Position numbers and translations under genes: made by a program. Positions 11,851 to 22,998 of a stretch of DNA of 64,000 nucleotides are shown here, in pieces. The notes below the pieces were generated by a model. That model saw nothing but the letters and a program-made list of their open reading frames with translations, did not search any database and was not told the DNA's origin. The stretch covers positions 3,348,001 through 3,412,000 of the forward strand of contig BSYQ01000002.1 in the NCBI GenBank assembly GCA_030272585.1. Direction: 5' to 3'. Numbering within the stretch: the stretch's first letter is position 1; every line of letters begins with the position of its first letter. The DNA comes from Bryopsis sp. KO-2023 (taxonomy: Eukaryota > Chlorophyta > Ulvophyceae > Bryopsidales > Bryopsidaceae).

Positions 11851-13555
11851 TTCAACGAAGTTTCCTTAGACCATTACTAAGCTTTTTGCTCACGTGAGTG
11901 CGCTCGTCTCGTATCTCCAAGTGGAACTCTGTTCCACCCGTCCGCAGTACGACAATATCATCTGTGCGCGACGGTTTGACGATTTGTCACGGTGTTTCGG
12001 GATGAATACTGGCGCAAGACTGAGGAGAGGTGCCTTCAAAACAGGGCGAGGATCTTTCGTATCACGGTATTTTTAACGGAACCACCACTGGGCGCCAGAA
12101 AAAAAAATCCAGAAATTGTTTTGGAGCTCCTTTGTACAGGTTTCACCTCCCAAAACAATGATTGTCTGCAGACAGCAGGTTTATTTCAGCATAGGTTTTT
12201 TCCATTTCCGTCAACTTTTTTTTTCTCGCTCTTTCCGCACTTATGGAGAGGCAGGCCCTTGTGTTAAGGTATTTCTTTCTTGAACCTGTTTTTATTTCTG
12301 GGAATGTTCCCTCCCCTGATTTAATCCTTTTTTTTCTCACTCTTCTGGAGCCCCTTTTGATGGTGGTGTTTTGTTTTTTTGCTACATGCTGACCTCTTCC
12401 ATGTTGAAATGGTTATCAAAAGGTTTGATCTCCTTTCACGAAACTTAGATTCTGTATGGTTTTTCACACCCCCACCCATAATTGTCAAAGTAATACATGC
12501 ACAGAAGTCCGGCACTTTTTATACGCACCCGCACAAGGCTAAGAAAACAAAAAACAAAAAAACATGGGGATGGCCCCTTTTTGTTAACATCACTGTGATA
12601 TTTGCATGGTTGATTCAGTCAGGGTGTTACAATATGAAATAGTAGGGTTGTCTTACATAATTTTCTCCTCTGTCGAATTCACATGCATCCATTCTTTTCA
12701 AGAGCTTCCCACCATGAATTGCAAAACAGGTCAACCACAAGCATGGTTGGGGGGCTGCCTCGCTCATTTTTTTTTTCGCCATTGGGTGGGTAGTTCCGTA
12801 GATGGATTTATTTTACTTAAACTCTGGCCAAGGCTCAGTCCAGGTGATGGCAGGATGTTCAACTCAATGTTGAGTCACGACCAAATAAACATGCATGCAC
12901 GGCTTGACAGCATTCGCGTAAGCTGCCCGACACAGCAAAGCCACAGAGCGGCAAGCAAAAGAGGCCGCCTCGGAAAAATCCGCGAGGCATCGGGCAACCG
13001 CATCCTTCCGAAAGTTTTTGAAAAAGAGTAAACGACCCCATCGACCGGCTTTGGCGCGAAATCTGCTGCTGCCAGCAGCCTGCTGGTCCATTTTCCCAGG
13101 TGGCGCACGTCGAACCGAGGGTAAGCGATGGCATAACGAACGCAGCGAGGGACCCACCGCTTCCATTCTTCCTTCGTGCGTTTGTTTGCTCGACCGGTCC
13201 AGTTCAGGCGCAAGCAAAAAACCCTGTTAACGTTTTGCAGACAAAGGTTCCCTTGCCAGTTTTCCAAGTGACTATCGTTAGTATTTGATACCCCCCCCCA
13301 TGACTTCAACACTGTGAATTCAACAAGGACATCACTATATTCACTGTTTTTTCATCCTGGAAAACCAAAAAACCCTGCTTTCTTTTATTTTCGCAAATAG
13401 TGCCGTGGAGTGTGTTTTCTGGTGCTCGCATCCGTAACAGGCCCGTTCGATTCTCCCGCATTTTTTTTTTCTTCGCTGAAACCACCGAAACCACGAGGCC
13501 TAGGCGAGATACAACTTGGGTACAAAGGGGTTTTCTTTGTGCCGCGTTTGAACGA
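11851..13555. other. Intergenic; GC-rich segment 12860-13230 with unproven ORFs
   Basis: The stretch is mostly AT-rich with homopolymers. Positions 12860-13230 are richer in G+C and CpG and open in several minus-strand frames, but none shows a domain I recognise and none is clearly spliced. It may be the promoter region of the F-box/WD40 gene that starts at 13556. Confidence 0.4.
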
Positions 13556-14605
13556 ATGAGCGATTACGTGAGTGTTGAGTGGGAGCTCCCTAGTGGCGTG
13601 GTTGGTCGAGTCTTCGAGGGGCTTTGCCCGAGGGCTTTGGCCAGGTGCTCCTGTGTCGCTAAGGCTTGGAACGAAGTCACCAAGGAAGGCCCTTTCGCTA
13701 AGAAAATCGGCCTCGAGAGATCCTGGCGATGTGGCACCGTTGTGCCGAAATGTATCGAGCTCCTCAAGAATCGGTGGATCGAAAGTTACGCTATGCGGGG
13801 CGAGATGATTGCGATAGTTGGGGAAGAAAAGATTTTTTCTGTGAACGCTGAGAAAGGCGACGTCTTGACTAGGGACCGAGCCAACATGGGGAGTTCGGCT
13901 GTGTGTTTGATCAATGGAATGTTCCTGTGCGAGAGTGACACGCGAATGGTGGCGGTCCTGGAAATGCCTGAATTGAGACAGATCGCGGCCATTAGCCTTC
14001 GTTTCGAGGTTCATGCGATCGTGGATGTCGGAGACCACGTGGCCTTTGGTGGTACGTTTGGGTGCCTGGATTTGTGGAGCAAGATGGGCTGGACTCGTGT
14101 GAAGGTTTTGAATGAGGGTGGCCCGGTGCAAGAGGACATTTTATGTGCCGCATTTGCCAAGGGAGTGGGTTTGTTGATATGTGGATTGAGGGTTGGGCAT
14201 CTGGAAGTGTGGAGCTTGGCCTCCTGCACCCGCGTGGTGGCACTCGAGGGACACTCTCGTCCTATCTTGCGTGTTGATGCCAATGACAAGATGTTTGTTA
14301 GTGGCTCTGTGGACGATACCATCCGGATATGGGATTTGGAGACCTTCGAGTCTGTGCGAGTTGTGGACAATAACCCAAGGTGGTTTCTTGTAGCGCTCAA
14401 CGAAAGCAAGTTTGCGCAGGGTACGAGAAACTCGATGGAAGTGGTGGTTTCCGGTCTTGTCGAGGAGGATCGTTTCCTTCGCACGTTTCATGTAGGGGGT
14501 AAACTCATAGGTCTTTTCTTGACGGAGGGCAGGCTGACTGTTGTGCGGTGCGACGGGAAAATCCTGGTGTGGGACTTCTGTGCCCACTCTTGCCTTGAAG
14601 ACTAA
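13556..14605 (+). CDS. F-box/WD40-repeat protein, intronless
   Basis: The start is the ATG of MSDYVSVEW; the frame is open for 52 codons upstream, but that part is low-complexity leader sequence. The protein has 349 residues and stops at TAA. Residues about 10-50 (ELPSGVVGRVFEGLCPRALARCSCVAKAWNEV) fit an F-box: L-P, a run of hydrophobics and a final W. WD40 blades follow, best seen in LICGLRVGHLEVWSL, ALEGHSRPILRVDANDKMFVSGSVDDTIRIWDL and LTVVRCDGKILVWDF. F-box/WD40 proteins usually act as substrate receptors of SCF ubiquitin ligases, binding SKP1 through the F-box and target through the propeller. The number of clear blades is low (about five or six, diverged). A decayed copy of its 3' end lies 2 kb downstream. 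Confidence 0.8.
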   Translation: MSDYVSVEWELPSGVVGRVFEGLCPRALARCSCVAKAWNEVTKEGPFAKKIGLERSWRCGTVVPKCIELLKNRWIESYAMRGEMIAIVGEEKIFSVNAEKGDVLTRDRANMGSSAVCLINGMFLCESDTRMVAVLEMPELRQIAAISLRFEVHAIVDVGDHVAFGGTFGCLDLWSKMGWTRVKVLNEGGPVQEDILCAAFAKGVGLLICGLRVGHLEVWSLASCTRVVALEGHSRPILRVDANDKMFVSGSVDDTIRIWDLETFESVRVVDNNPRWFLVALNESKFAQGTRNSMEVVVSGLVEEDRFLRTFHVGGKLIGLFLTEGRLTVVRCDGKILVWDFCAHSCLED

Positions 14606-15557
14606 CAAGTGTTGACCTTTGGTGTAGGAAACCTTTTTCAACGATTGTTTATGCAAATTTGTGTGTGATTTTGTGTTGTGGAAGTCTTGCAACAGTCATT
14701 GTTTTTTGGATGGGCAATCAGCTTCCTATTTGCAGATGTACACCTTTAGAACGAAGTTTCACTTTCCTACAGCAAAATTGTCCAAATGGAAGAAACAATG
14801 TTTTTATCGCATTGGTTATGAAGAAGATGAAAAGGTTTGTGGGATGCATGTCTGGACTTGCTTGTTTAAAGGGGAAGCTCTCCCACACAAGGAAAAGAAC
14901 AGTACAAGAGAGCACCAGAATGAGGAAACAAAAACCAACATTTTGGGGTATTTTGCAGCCATTGAGATTCCACTGTTGGGATAGCAGTGCCATGGTGAAG
15001 ATGGGGTCAGCACAAACATCAAATGTATCAAGTTGAGAATTTTGTTTTGATTAAACACCCTCAGCCATCCCTTTTTCGGAACAGTGAGTAGCACTGCCCC
15101 CCTCCTGGACCCCATTCCATACGTTTTCCCGCATTTCAAACAAGAGTGAGAAACATGTACTGCTTATAAGCAGTAAGTAACTAACTGTCATCGACTGAAC
15201 ATGTGTGAAATCAAAGAAAAGAGAAAGAATGCTCCGAGCCTTCCTTGTTGGACTGCCCCCAACCATAAGACCTTAAAAAACCGACTTGATTTTTGGGGAT
15301 CATGCTTTATCATCCTGGTGGGTTGGTGGTCAAGCGAAATGAACTCATCCCATCCCTCCTTGAAACAACAAAGGGGGTTGTTAAATCCTAATTCTGTATG
15401 ATCATTATAAATATGACCTCTTTCAAAACTAATCTTACATGTTCAGTTTTGCAATTTCTGGACCACTTTCGTTTGTAAAGCGTGGGCTCCAGGAAAACCG
15501 TTTTCAAAATTAACAGTGATTGGAAAGGAAAAAATATATTGCTGAGAAAAACGAACC
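14606..15557. other. 3' flank of F-box/WD40 gene, no gene seen
   Basis: This contains the 3' untranslated region of the F-box gene. Its first 160 bases (GTCTTGCAACAG..., GATGTACACCT) recur in decayed form at 16640-16760. The remaining ORFs have no recognisable domain and look random. Confidence 0.5.
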
Positions 15558-16141
15558 TTACTGAAGGAGCACCTTCAACTCTCCCTTCGTCGCTTCAGGC
15601 GGAGAATAGTTTTCAACAAGGGCCAGTGGTGTCCTTCCATAATTATCAAGTAAGCTCTTGTCCGCATCTAGCATAGCACACAATTGTTAAAGACCTGGCT
15701 ATCTTCCTGCACCATGATATGTTCCCACAGACGGAGCAGAATTTTTTCTTTGATGAGCTTTTTGCTGGTTTGGCTGTTGCTGTCAAATTCTTTGGCGGAG
15801 ACCATCTAATTCTGCAAGTCTTTCTGGTCATTAAGCTTTGCTTCCAACGCCTTTATCTTCTCATCTTTCTCCTAAACGGCTTGCATAAAATCTTTCAGAC
15901 GCGCCCTCTCCTCCTCCAGTTTCCGGTCCATTGCGCACAGGCGCTCTTTGACGTCCTCCGACTCTAATTTCCGTTTCTTCCCAGCGGCCTTGTCCCTTTC
16001 ATCACCACTCTTGGCCAGTTTTCCCTGGAGTTCGCTTATGTGGCTGAACAGCCCCCGCACCATGACCTCCTGCTCACTGATACGAGCACGGAGAGCGGCG
16101 TTTTCTACCTCCAGACGTTTCTCTTTCTCGGTTGCGCTCAT
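15558..16141 (-). pseudogene. Coiled-coil plus ankyrin locus, interrupted by stops
   Basis: From the ATG at 16141 the minus strand encodes a charged coiled coil (MSATEKEKRLEVENAALRAR, later ELQGKLAKSGDERDKAAGKK and LEEERARLKDFMQAV). An in-frame TAG at 15872-15874 ends it, but the same frame goes on with heptad-like sequence (EKDEKIKALEAKLNDQKDLQN), a second TAG, and then SKKLIKEKILLRLWEH. Further on, after a TGCTATGCTAG acceptor, 15667-15558 reads ADKSLLDNYGRTPLALVENY, a clear ankyrin repeat, and ends at TAA. Either this is a pseudogene or introns were missed. No good donor was found before the first TAG. Confidence 0.45.
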
Positions 16142-16439
16142 CCTGCACGTAGTGTCAAAACCTCCCTGTCAGTTTGGCAAGTTGCCTGCGGAGGAGTGCG
16201 AAAGAGATGCAAAAAAAAGACTGTGGCTTGGCTACCTTGTGTATGCACAACGTGTTCATCGATTTTCCTGGGCTTGTTCAGTTGCTTTCAGGAGTTTGCC
16301 ACAGTGAAACCTGGTGAAAGGACGTTCTTTGTGTCTGATATTTATGTGGGGATTACTAAGCGGGAGAAAATCTCCTTACAGTAAAGGATCTTTTTCTTTC
16401 CTGACCACCCCTCGTCGTTCCCAGTCGACGGTTTTTGGC

Positions 16440-16800
16440 GAGTGGAAAAAATCCACTCGACGTGGTGATTCGCGATATTGCCGAGGGCTGTTGCATCAAC
16501 ACGCTCAATGTGGGAGGTGGCTTTATGAGTAATTTTCACCGAAACGAGCTCACTGTTGTGAGGCGGCGATGGGAAAATCTTGGTGTGGGATTTTCTTTCC
16601 CACTATTCTACAGAGTGAAAAAAATTGATCTTGGCTGAAGGAAACTTTATGCATGGTTTGCGTGTATGGTCTTGTTGAAACCTTGCAACAAGCAAATTAG
16701 TGTTTTTTCGGTGAGAGAGGGATTTGAGCATCCTACATCAGGAAGGTGTACACCTATCAGGAGTTGTTTTCTTTAATTATTACCTTAGTGATGTCAGAGA
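16440..16800 (+). pseudogene. Decayed copy of F-box/WD40 3' end
   Basis: The segment around 16545-16600 (CTCACTGTTGTGAGGCGGCG, then GGGAAAATCTTGGTGTGGGA) matches the last WD40 blade of the gene at 13556-14605. The match continues into the 3' flank, including CTTGCAACA near 16680 and the GTGTACACCT word near 16748. The reading frame is shifted relative to the gene and ends early. It is a partial duplication on the same strand with no promoter or start of its own. Confidence 0.6.
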
Positions 16801-17004
16801 TAACGCTCTGGTCTTTCAAAGTTTCAACCATCACTGGAACTCACACAATGTAGTGAAACTTTTTATGGTTTCCCCTTGTTGACCTTGGCTCACACTGGAG
16901 GAAAGTAGAAAAAGAAAACATCACACCAACCAAAAATGCTCTTGTGTGGAATGATCCGAAAGAATCATGTCTTGAACAAAAGCCAAAGTTCCGTCTTCCT
17001 CACT

Positions 17005-18926
17005 TTACAGCCAGAATTCCACAAAGACCACTGTCGCCAGGGCAAGAACTCCCCACAAGTTCAGAAACGAGACCATTGGGGCTGCATTGCCCGTTTTGTT
17101 CGTAGTCTTCTTCCCCTCGCTGCCGTTGAAGCTCCCCTCGCCCCCAAAGCAGCGGGGGATCTCACCCACTGGTTCACCAAAAGATTCGCAAACAACGGTG
17201 ACGTTGTGCAACTCCAAATGGTTCAAAATAACAGGCGACCGCGAAGCTCCATCTCCCAAGAAAGCTGGAAGGCTGACGTCGAACTGATCGAAGAATATGC
17301 CGGCTACCTCGAGTTTGTTGATCGAGAGCGAAGGGGGGGCGATGGTGAGATTTCCGTAGTCCCTCTTGACGAAGTGTTGCTTGAAATCTTCCAGCGAAGC
17401 GATGAATCTGTCGAAGTCGAGGTTGGAGGGACATGTTCGATACATCACCGATACGTTGGCTATTTGAACCAGCGAGTCTTGGAAGGCGAACGGGTAGGGA
17501 AGATACAGCGGCCACTACAGCAAAGTAAAGTTCCATTTTCAATACCAAAAGAAGCTTTCCTGGTAGCTCGTGCTGGGGCTTGGTTGGAGAAACCTCAGCT
17601 CAAACCACGATCGAGCTCACCTTGTAAAAGTAATCTTCACCATCACAGAACTGAAAATTCCAGTCCGTTTTTGAGAAGCAGCCTGGTTTGAAGCTCTCCA
17701 ACTCCAATTCGAGGTTCGTCAGCTGGAGCGTAATTTCCCCCAGTGCCTTGATCAACACGTGATTTGTAAGGAACGTAAGGGGAGCATGACTCCCATCTTC
17801 CAAACGACCATCGATCGACATTCTTGTCCCTCTTCTCGCCACAATCCTGATGGGGTTCGACCACTGATATTCGTAAACTACCAGTTTTCCGAGCAAACGT
17901 ATCTCAAGGATTTGAGGTTCGGAGACCATACCGCCAAAAGCCGCCACAAGCTGACGACTGTCGGACTGGACACACACACACACACACACTCAATGAGAAC
18001 TTCAAAAATGATGCCTTGCAATCATGTTGTGACCAAACGTTGTGAAGCTTGCCTTACCGTGGAGACTTGCACGACTGGAATATCCTGCAGGCGATCGTTC
18101 ATCTTGCACTTTTCAGAGCACGATAAAGAGGTGTTGTGGAAATGGATGCTCCCTGTGATCTTGCTGGCATCCCACTCTTGGGGAAGCACACATCCTTCGT
18201 AATACTTGTATGTGTGGAAGGGCTCTTCCGCGTCTGGAAACGGGCAAGAGTCCACATCGAGTGCGCTAAGAGCTGCCTTCGACGATGGCACGATCACTCT
18301 CAAATCATCAGAAATCGACGTGCACACTTCTGGAGGAAAGCAGCAGGTGGAGTTGTGGATGTGGATCGATTGGGGAGCATTCACACGGAACAGATTCATG
18401 ATGATGCCAGCGCCTCCGGATCCGTAACCCCCAAGCGCGAGTCGGTATATTCCATGAAGCTGCAGGTCATGAAAATGCAATTCCCCAGACGGCCCGCTCA
18501 CAAAAGCCAAATCGGAGCCTCCACCAAGGTCCAGAACGAAGTCTTCTGTGTGCTCCAATGGTCGAATCTCAACCTGAAAATATCAAATATGAAAACAGAC
18601 ACAGTCAAAGAACTTGTTCAGATTGGATTTTAGCCTTTGGTGACCAAAAGATTTTTTTGGAGGGGAAATGTGCATATTTTCTCCATATCATATGATAATT
18701 TCGGTCCAATTACCCGTCTTTTGACGTCCGGCCTCAAGAATCCCCACTCTTCGCCTGATACAGTGAGAGGGTGCTGAAGATATATCGCATCGATGCGTGT
18801 ATCATACAGCGCCTTGGAAAACTCTTTGGTCGTCCTGACGACCGTGCTGTTCTGTGACGTCGCGAGCTCCACTGTGGCCGTGAACACAAGGAGAAACCAG
18901 AGAGCGTTGACGAACCTCCACATCAT
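17005..18926 (-). CDS. Secreted, membrane- or GPI-anchored beta-helix-like glycoprotein, four exons
   Basis: Exons on the minus strand are 18926-18714, 18573-18058, 17965-17621 and 17514-17005. All introns are GT-AG and phase 0, giving 527 residues. The N-terminus is a signal peptide (MMWRFVNALWFLLVFTATVE ending near TSQ). TTKEFSKALYDTRIDAIYLQ then resembles the opening strand of right-handed parallel beta-helix proteins. Short strand-like repeats follow: LHFHDLQLHGI, SIHIHNSTCC, SIHFHNTSL, LQLTNLELELES and LNHLELHNVTVV. There are several N-glycosylation sequons (NST, NTS, NLT, NVT) and cysteines. The C-terminus is a hydrophobic tail (MVSFLNLWGVLALATVVFVE) ending at the stop, as in GPI-anchored or tail-anchored surface proteins. 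Substrate is unknown and no pectinase catalytic signature was identified. Confidence 0.7.
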
Positions 18927-20293
18927 TCACGTCTCTGGGCTCCTGTCGGTGGTGAGAGGGGTACGAAGAAGAAACTGAGTCGCACGGTCGAATTTGATAT
19001 TCTAGGCGATTGGTGAAGCGCGTCTCAAGTTTGACCACCTTTGTTTTCCACGTTTCCAGGACCTCCTGATTTTGTGGCTTTCGTGGTACGAACAGGTACT
19101 TCCTAAAGTCGTCGACCGTACCACGAGACCGATTTTTCGTTCACATGCTATTTAAACCAGGGCCAGTATGTCTGACAACATTACACTCGTTTGACCTAAT
19201 AAAAATATCTGTGTAACCGTCATCAGTAAAATTATTTTTGCCATCTTTTTAGATTTCTCAGAACACAGCTTTTCCTTGTTCAGGGGGCTGTAAAAGATAT
19301 GGGTTAGAATGAGAGTGGGATTTGAACCTGGGTGGTTTGAGAATCAAAGATGGAAAGGATGTCGTGATACAGATGAGGGTGGCGGCAAGAATGTGTTTTG
19401 TGAGCGACTGATCATTGTGATTGGGTTGTTTTTGGTTATGTTGACAGATACAGTTAGGATTTTGGACTGAGGGTTGACCGAATGTGGTTGTGAGTTGGGT
19501 AATATTCGGGAAGGATAAAAGAATTGGAATGTGGTGTTATTGTAATCCGGTTCGCCGGGAATTTGGGTGTCTCTCGTGTGTTGTGCCTCCATCATTCTAT
19601 ACCAAGTTTTATAGGGGCCTAAATCGACGGGATCTGAGCGGTTTCAAAAGCTTCCCACCAGAAGGTCCAACATTCTCTCTTCTAAATCACATGCGTAGAC
19701 GAGTCTGATCTCTCTTGGATTTCTGTCCCAAAAAGGTGGTGTCGAGAGGAGCCCAGTCATGGTTAGTTGGGAAAACCAAGCCATGCTTCCGACGCTCAGC
19801 AATCGTTCACTTTTCTTTTTTTTCTCTCAATGAAGAAAAACTTCTACACTGTATGGTGTTAGTATAAGCACCCACACTCTGTGCGACTTTTGGAACGTTT
19901 CACGATGGACACTGGCAGCGAACCAAACATCTCCCTCACACCGACACCAGTTGGGAAAAAATTCGCCTCATGATCTGTATGGCTTTGAGTATCTTACAAA
20001 CAAACTTTAACATAATTTTTTGGTTCCTGATCGATCAGGTAGCCCGCAAAAAATCCATTCCAAAATGATCCACGCACCCCAGACTCTTTCTCTACAACAC
20101 AGTGTACAATTTTTCCATTTTCGTTTCCTTCTTTGTCCATCAGTCCGCCAAGAAATCAAAATGTAAGGAATGTACTGAGTCTTTCTCATAAGCTGGCCAT
20201 CCTCCCCAAACTTGAAACAAACTGAACGAGGAGGTTCGAGTGTGGCTAAATGAGCTGCCCTGTTTGATTTTTGTCATATCCTCCAGCCCGAAG
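18927..20293. other. Intergenic between beta-helix gene and CACTA-like element
   Basis: No coding region was recognised. A motif at about 19318-19340 on the minus strand (GGTTCAAATCCC) resembles a tRNA B box, but no full tRNA folds around it. The rest is AT-rich and unremarkable. Confidence 0.4.
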
Positions 20294-20311
20294 CACTACG
20301 GGAAATGGGTA

Positions 20312-20830
20312 GTACCTGGGTAACACCTGGTGACACCTGAGTAACACCTACTCTCAAGTGCAATGATATAATACCTAACAGGTAACACCTATGTGATACC
20401 TGCATGGCACCTAGAATCTGATACCTGGCCAGTCACACCTATAGTAACACCTGCACGACACCTGGAATCTGATACCTGGCCAGTGACACCTACAGTAACA
20501 CCTGCATGACACCTGGAATCTGATACCTAGCCAGTGACACCTACAGTAACACCTGCACGACACCTGGAATCTGATACCTGGCCAGTGACACCTACAGTAA
20601 CACCTGCATGACACCTGGAATCTGATACCTAGCCAGTGACACCTACAGTAACACCTGCATGACACCTGGAATCTGATACCTGGCCAGTGACACCTACAGT
20701 AACACCTGCATGACACCTGGAATCTGATACCTGGCCAGTGACACCTATAGTAACACCTGTATGACACCTGGAATCTGATACCTGGCCAGTGACACCTATA
20801 GTAACACCTGCATAAGTTCAGCTGCATAAC
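20312..20830. repeat. Left subterminal repeat zone of CACTA-like element
   Basis: About eight copies of a 51-base unit lie at roughly 20395-20815. Each contains GACACCTGGAATCTGATACC and TGGCCAGTGACACCTA. They are preceded by looser ACACCTG repeats. Because 51 is divisible by three, a 138-codon minus-strand ORF of 17-residue repeats exists but is a by-product. Confidence 0.85.
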
Positions 20831-20849
20831 ACTTTCATGTACGACACCT

Positions 20850-21146
20850 TCATTGACGGTGTTCGTTTTCTAGGGTTACTATGTTGAACCCAGTGGCTTC
20901 CCCTGTCTCACGACTTGCTACGGCGAGCATCCTTTGAAAATCAAAACGCTCTTGAGCAGTAGTTCGCTGTTGGACGCCTTGCTCCTTGATACTTTCGACT
21001 ATGCTCAGGCGGTCAGAGACGCGTCGGCGGCGTTTCCCGTTGCGGGGGGATTCTTCAAGGGAAGCGAGCTGAAAGGGACTTGGAGGAAAACTACCGTTCC
21101 ACGGTCGAGGAGCTGGATGCGGCCGCAGCTGAGGGAAGCTCGACAA
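20850..21146 (-). CDS. Hypothetical charged ORF inside CACTA-like element
   Basis: The frame opens at 21146 with a non-ATG codon, so any real product needs an upstream exon or a different start. It reads a proline-rich start, a basic patch (GKRRRRVSDRL) and a likely amphipathic helix (ERFDFQRMLAVASRE). The basic patch could be a nuclear localisation signal. The plus strand also has a splice-donor-like CAA|GTAAGG at its edge, so a plus-strand exon is an alternative. No domain is recognised. Confidence 0.25.
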   Translation of the reverse strand: MSSFPQLRPHPAPRPWNGSFPPSPFQLASLEESPRNGKRRRRVSDRLSIVESIKEQGVQQRTTAQERFDFQRMLAVASRETGEATGFNIVTLENEHRQ

Positions 21147-21968
21147 GTAAGGCGCTAAAGATTTTGTGCGATGCCTTTAATCGAGCAACAAGAGGTGTTT
21201 AGTGATCACCTCTATCATGAAAGCCTAAACTATGAGGACGCTTCTTCAAAGAAAAAAATTTGCGGTAGTGTTGAAGAATTGTTATACAGCTTGCAACGTT
21301 AGAAAAATAGTTTCAGTGGTGAGAGAGGTGGGGGGGGCATTGGGTTCAGAGACTTTCTTGAGCTCGTTCCTCAGGTCAGTTTATGGCTTCAAAAGACATC
21401 AGCAAGCTCATTCTGGGTACATGTCAGATATCATTCATTTGGTGCATGGTCAAATGCGTCCATAACATTTTAGCTTTTGCACATTTGTGTTGTAGGCTAG
21501 GGACTGCGTCTGTCTCAGTGGGCCTCTTGTGTGGCAAATTTAAATCCAGCTTGGCTTTGGACTTGTTCCTTAACTCCCATGTGGAGGCTCTGCAAACACA
21601 TTCGCCAAAAAGCACTCCTTGAACACCACCCCTTTCTCATCGGTTAACCTGACTCCAATGGCGAAAACTTTCGGTGTCTGTTTAAGGAGGGGATTTCTTT
21701 TGAATTGCACGAAGTTGGACACATGGTGCAGCTGGGGACCACGATGAAAAAAGGTACCACAATTTTTCTCAAAGGTTCGATGCCTTTTCCATTCCAGGGA
21801 GGGTTTCTGCTTGAGATGGATGCAGTTGTTGCAGAACCTGATGCACTTTTGTTTCTGTTTTTTTCAATCTGGCTGAAAATTTCCTGGGATTGTTGGTTGT
21901 GTCATGTTTGGAGCTGATGTATGAATGTGATTTTTGTGACAGTGTTTTTTTCTTTTCCTTCTTTGTAG

Positions 21969-22315
21969 TGGAAGGTTGTGAGTTGCTGTGTGGAGCTTGC
22001 GAAACAGACTATGGTCATTCGAGCGTCGGTGAATGCACCCGATGCCAGGCGACCTGGATATACACCGCACTCATCAGTTTCACGATGCTTCTGTCCCTGT
22101 TCCTCGTCATTGACACCCTTCGTGGATATCTATCAACGGAGCGCTGCCAATACGTGTTCGAAGCCCAAGGCTTTTCCATGCACATCCCCTTGGCAGAGAT
22201 CAGCTGTTTGAACGGAGAACCGCAGGCTGAGAAATCACAAGCCAGCAGTCGGGAAACAACAAGCCACAGGCTGTTGGTGGTAGATATAGTCAGACTTTGG
22301 GGAATCAGTCTGTGA
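21969..22315 (+). CDS. Cysteine-rich/membrane exon, possibly captured host sequence
   Basis: After the acceptor CTTCTTTGTAG the frame reads GCELLCGACETDYGHSSVGE-CTRCQATW and then a membrane segment (IYTALISFTMLLSLFLVIDT). This pattern, a Cys-rich box (CGACxxxYG..xxECTRC) directly before a transmembrane helix, is common at the end of the extracellular part of large algal and oomycete surface proteins. Only one exon can be followed; upstream and downstream exons were not found. Its place inside a CACTA-like element suggests transduced host sequence, which is inference. Confidence 0.35.
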
Positions 22316-22411
22316 CCATACATAAGCATCAAGAAAACAAGAAAGTCAATTCTGAACTGGAGTGTGGACTTCAGAGTGGAGGAAAAGAGGTTCTTATGAC
22401 CATACTATGGA

Positions 22412-22870
22412 CGTGATCGGAAATGATCGGCCGTCCATTTTCGATGTCAGGACAGGTCGTTTCATCGATCTGACCTGATACGATCTCGTTCCACATGATT
22501 CTGAAAATGATCGGTCTTTTTTTTTTTTTTTTTTACCGATCATGATCGATGATCGTGATCGTGATCGGCCGATCAAAACCTGATCGATGATCGTGGTCGG
22601 CCGATCAAAGCTTGATCGTGATCGTGATCGGTTCGCCGATCACCGATCTGATCGGTTCCTCCGATCACGATCCCGATCACGATCAAGCGTTGCGACATGC
22701 AAACGCCTAATCGGCCGATCAAGATCGGTAAAACGCCGATTAATCGGCCGTTGATCCGATCAGCTCCGATCATGGTCGGTTGATCGGGATTTGGTTTCAA
22801 ATTCCGATTATGATCGGTCCAAGAAATCAAAAACCGACTTTTGCGCCGATCATCACTTCCGATCAAATCC
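22412..22870. repeat. Left subterminal GATCGG-word array of hAT
   Basis: The array is dense in palindromic words built on GATCGGCCGATC and CGATCA, present every 10-20 bases in both orientations. Such arrays are the usual binding zones of hAT transposases. The same word family fills 28385-28732. Confidence 0.85.
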
Positions 22871-22998
22871 AAAGTTAGTCAGTTCTGCCGTACTGTCCCG
22901 AATATATCGACTTCGCTCCCTGTTCAACTTCACCGCACCGTGCGCCTTTGTATCGTGGTATCTTGTTGTTGTCTCGCCTGCAGTGCTGATCGATTGCG

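Noticed and set aside
14659-15036. 125-codon plus-strand ORF after the F-box gene
   Set aside because: It lies in the probable 3' untranslated region, competes with another open frame and has no domain.
19318-19390. tRNA gene on the minus strand
   Set aside because: It has a B-box-like word only; no acceptor stem or anticodon arm could be drawn.
20395-20815. CRISPR array
   Set aside because: Units are contiguous 51-base tandem copies without unique spacers, in eukaryotic DNA and at a transposon end.
20411-20827. 138-codon ORF of 17-residue repeats
   Set aside because: It is produced by the 51-base subterminal unit of the CACTA-like element, has no start context and only repeat content.
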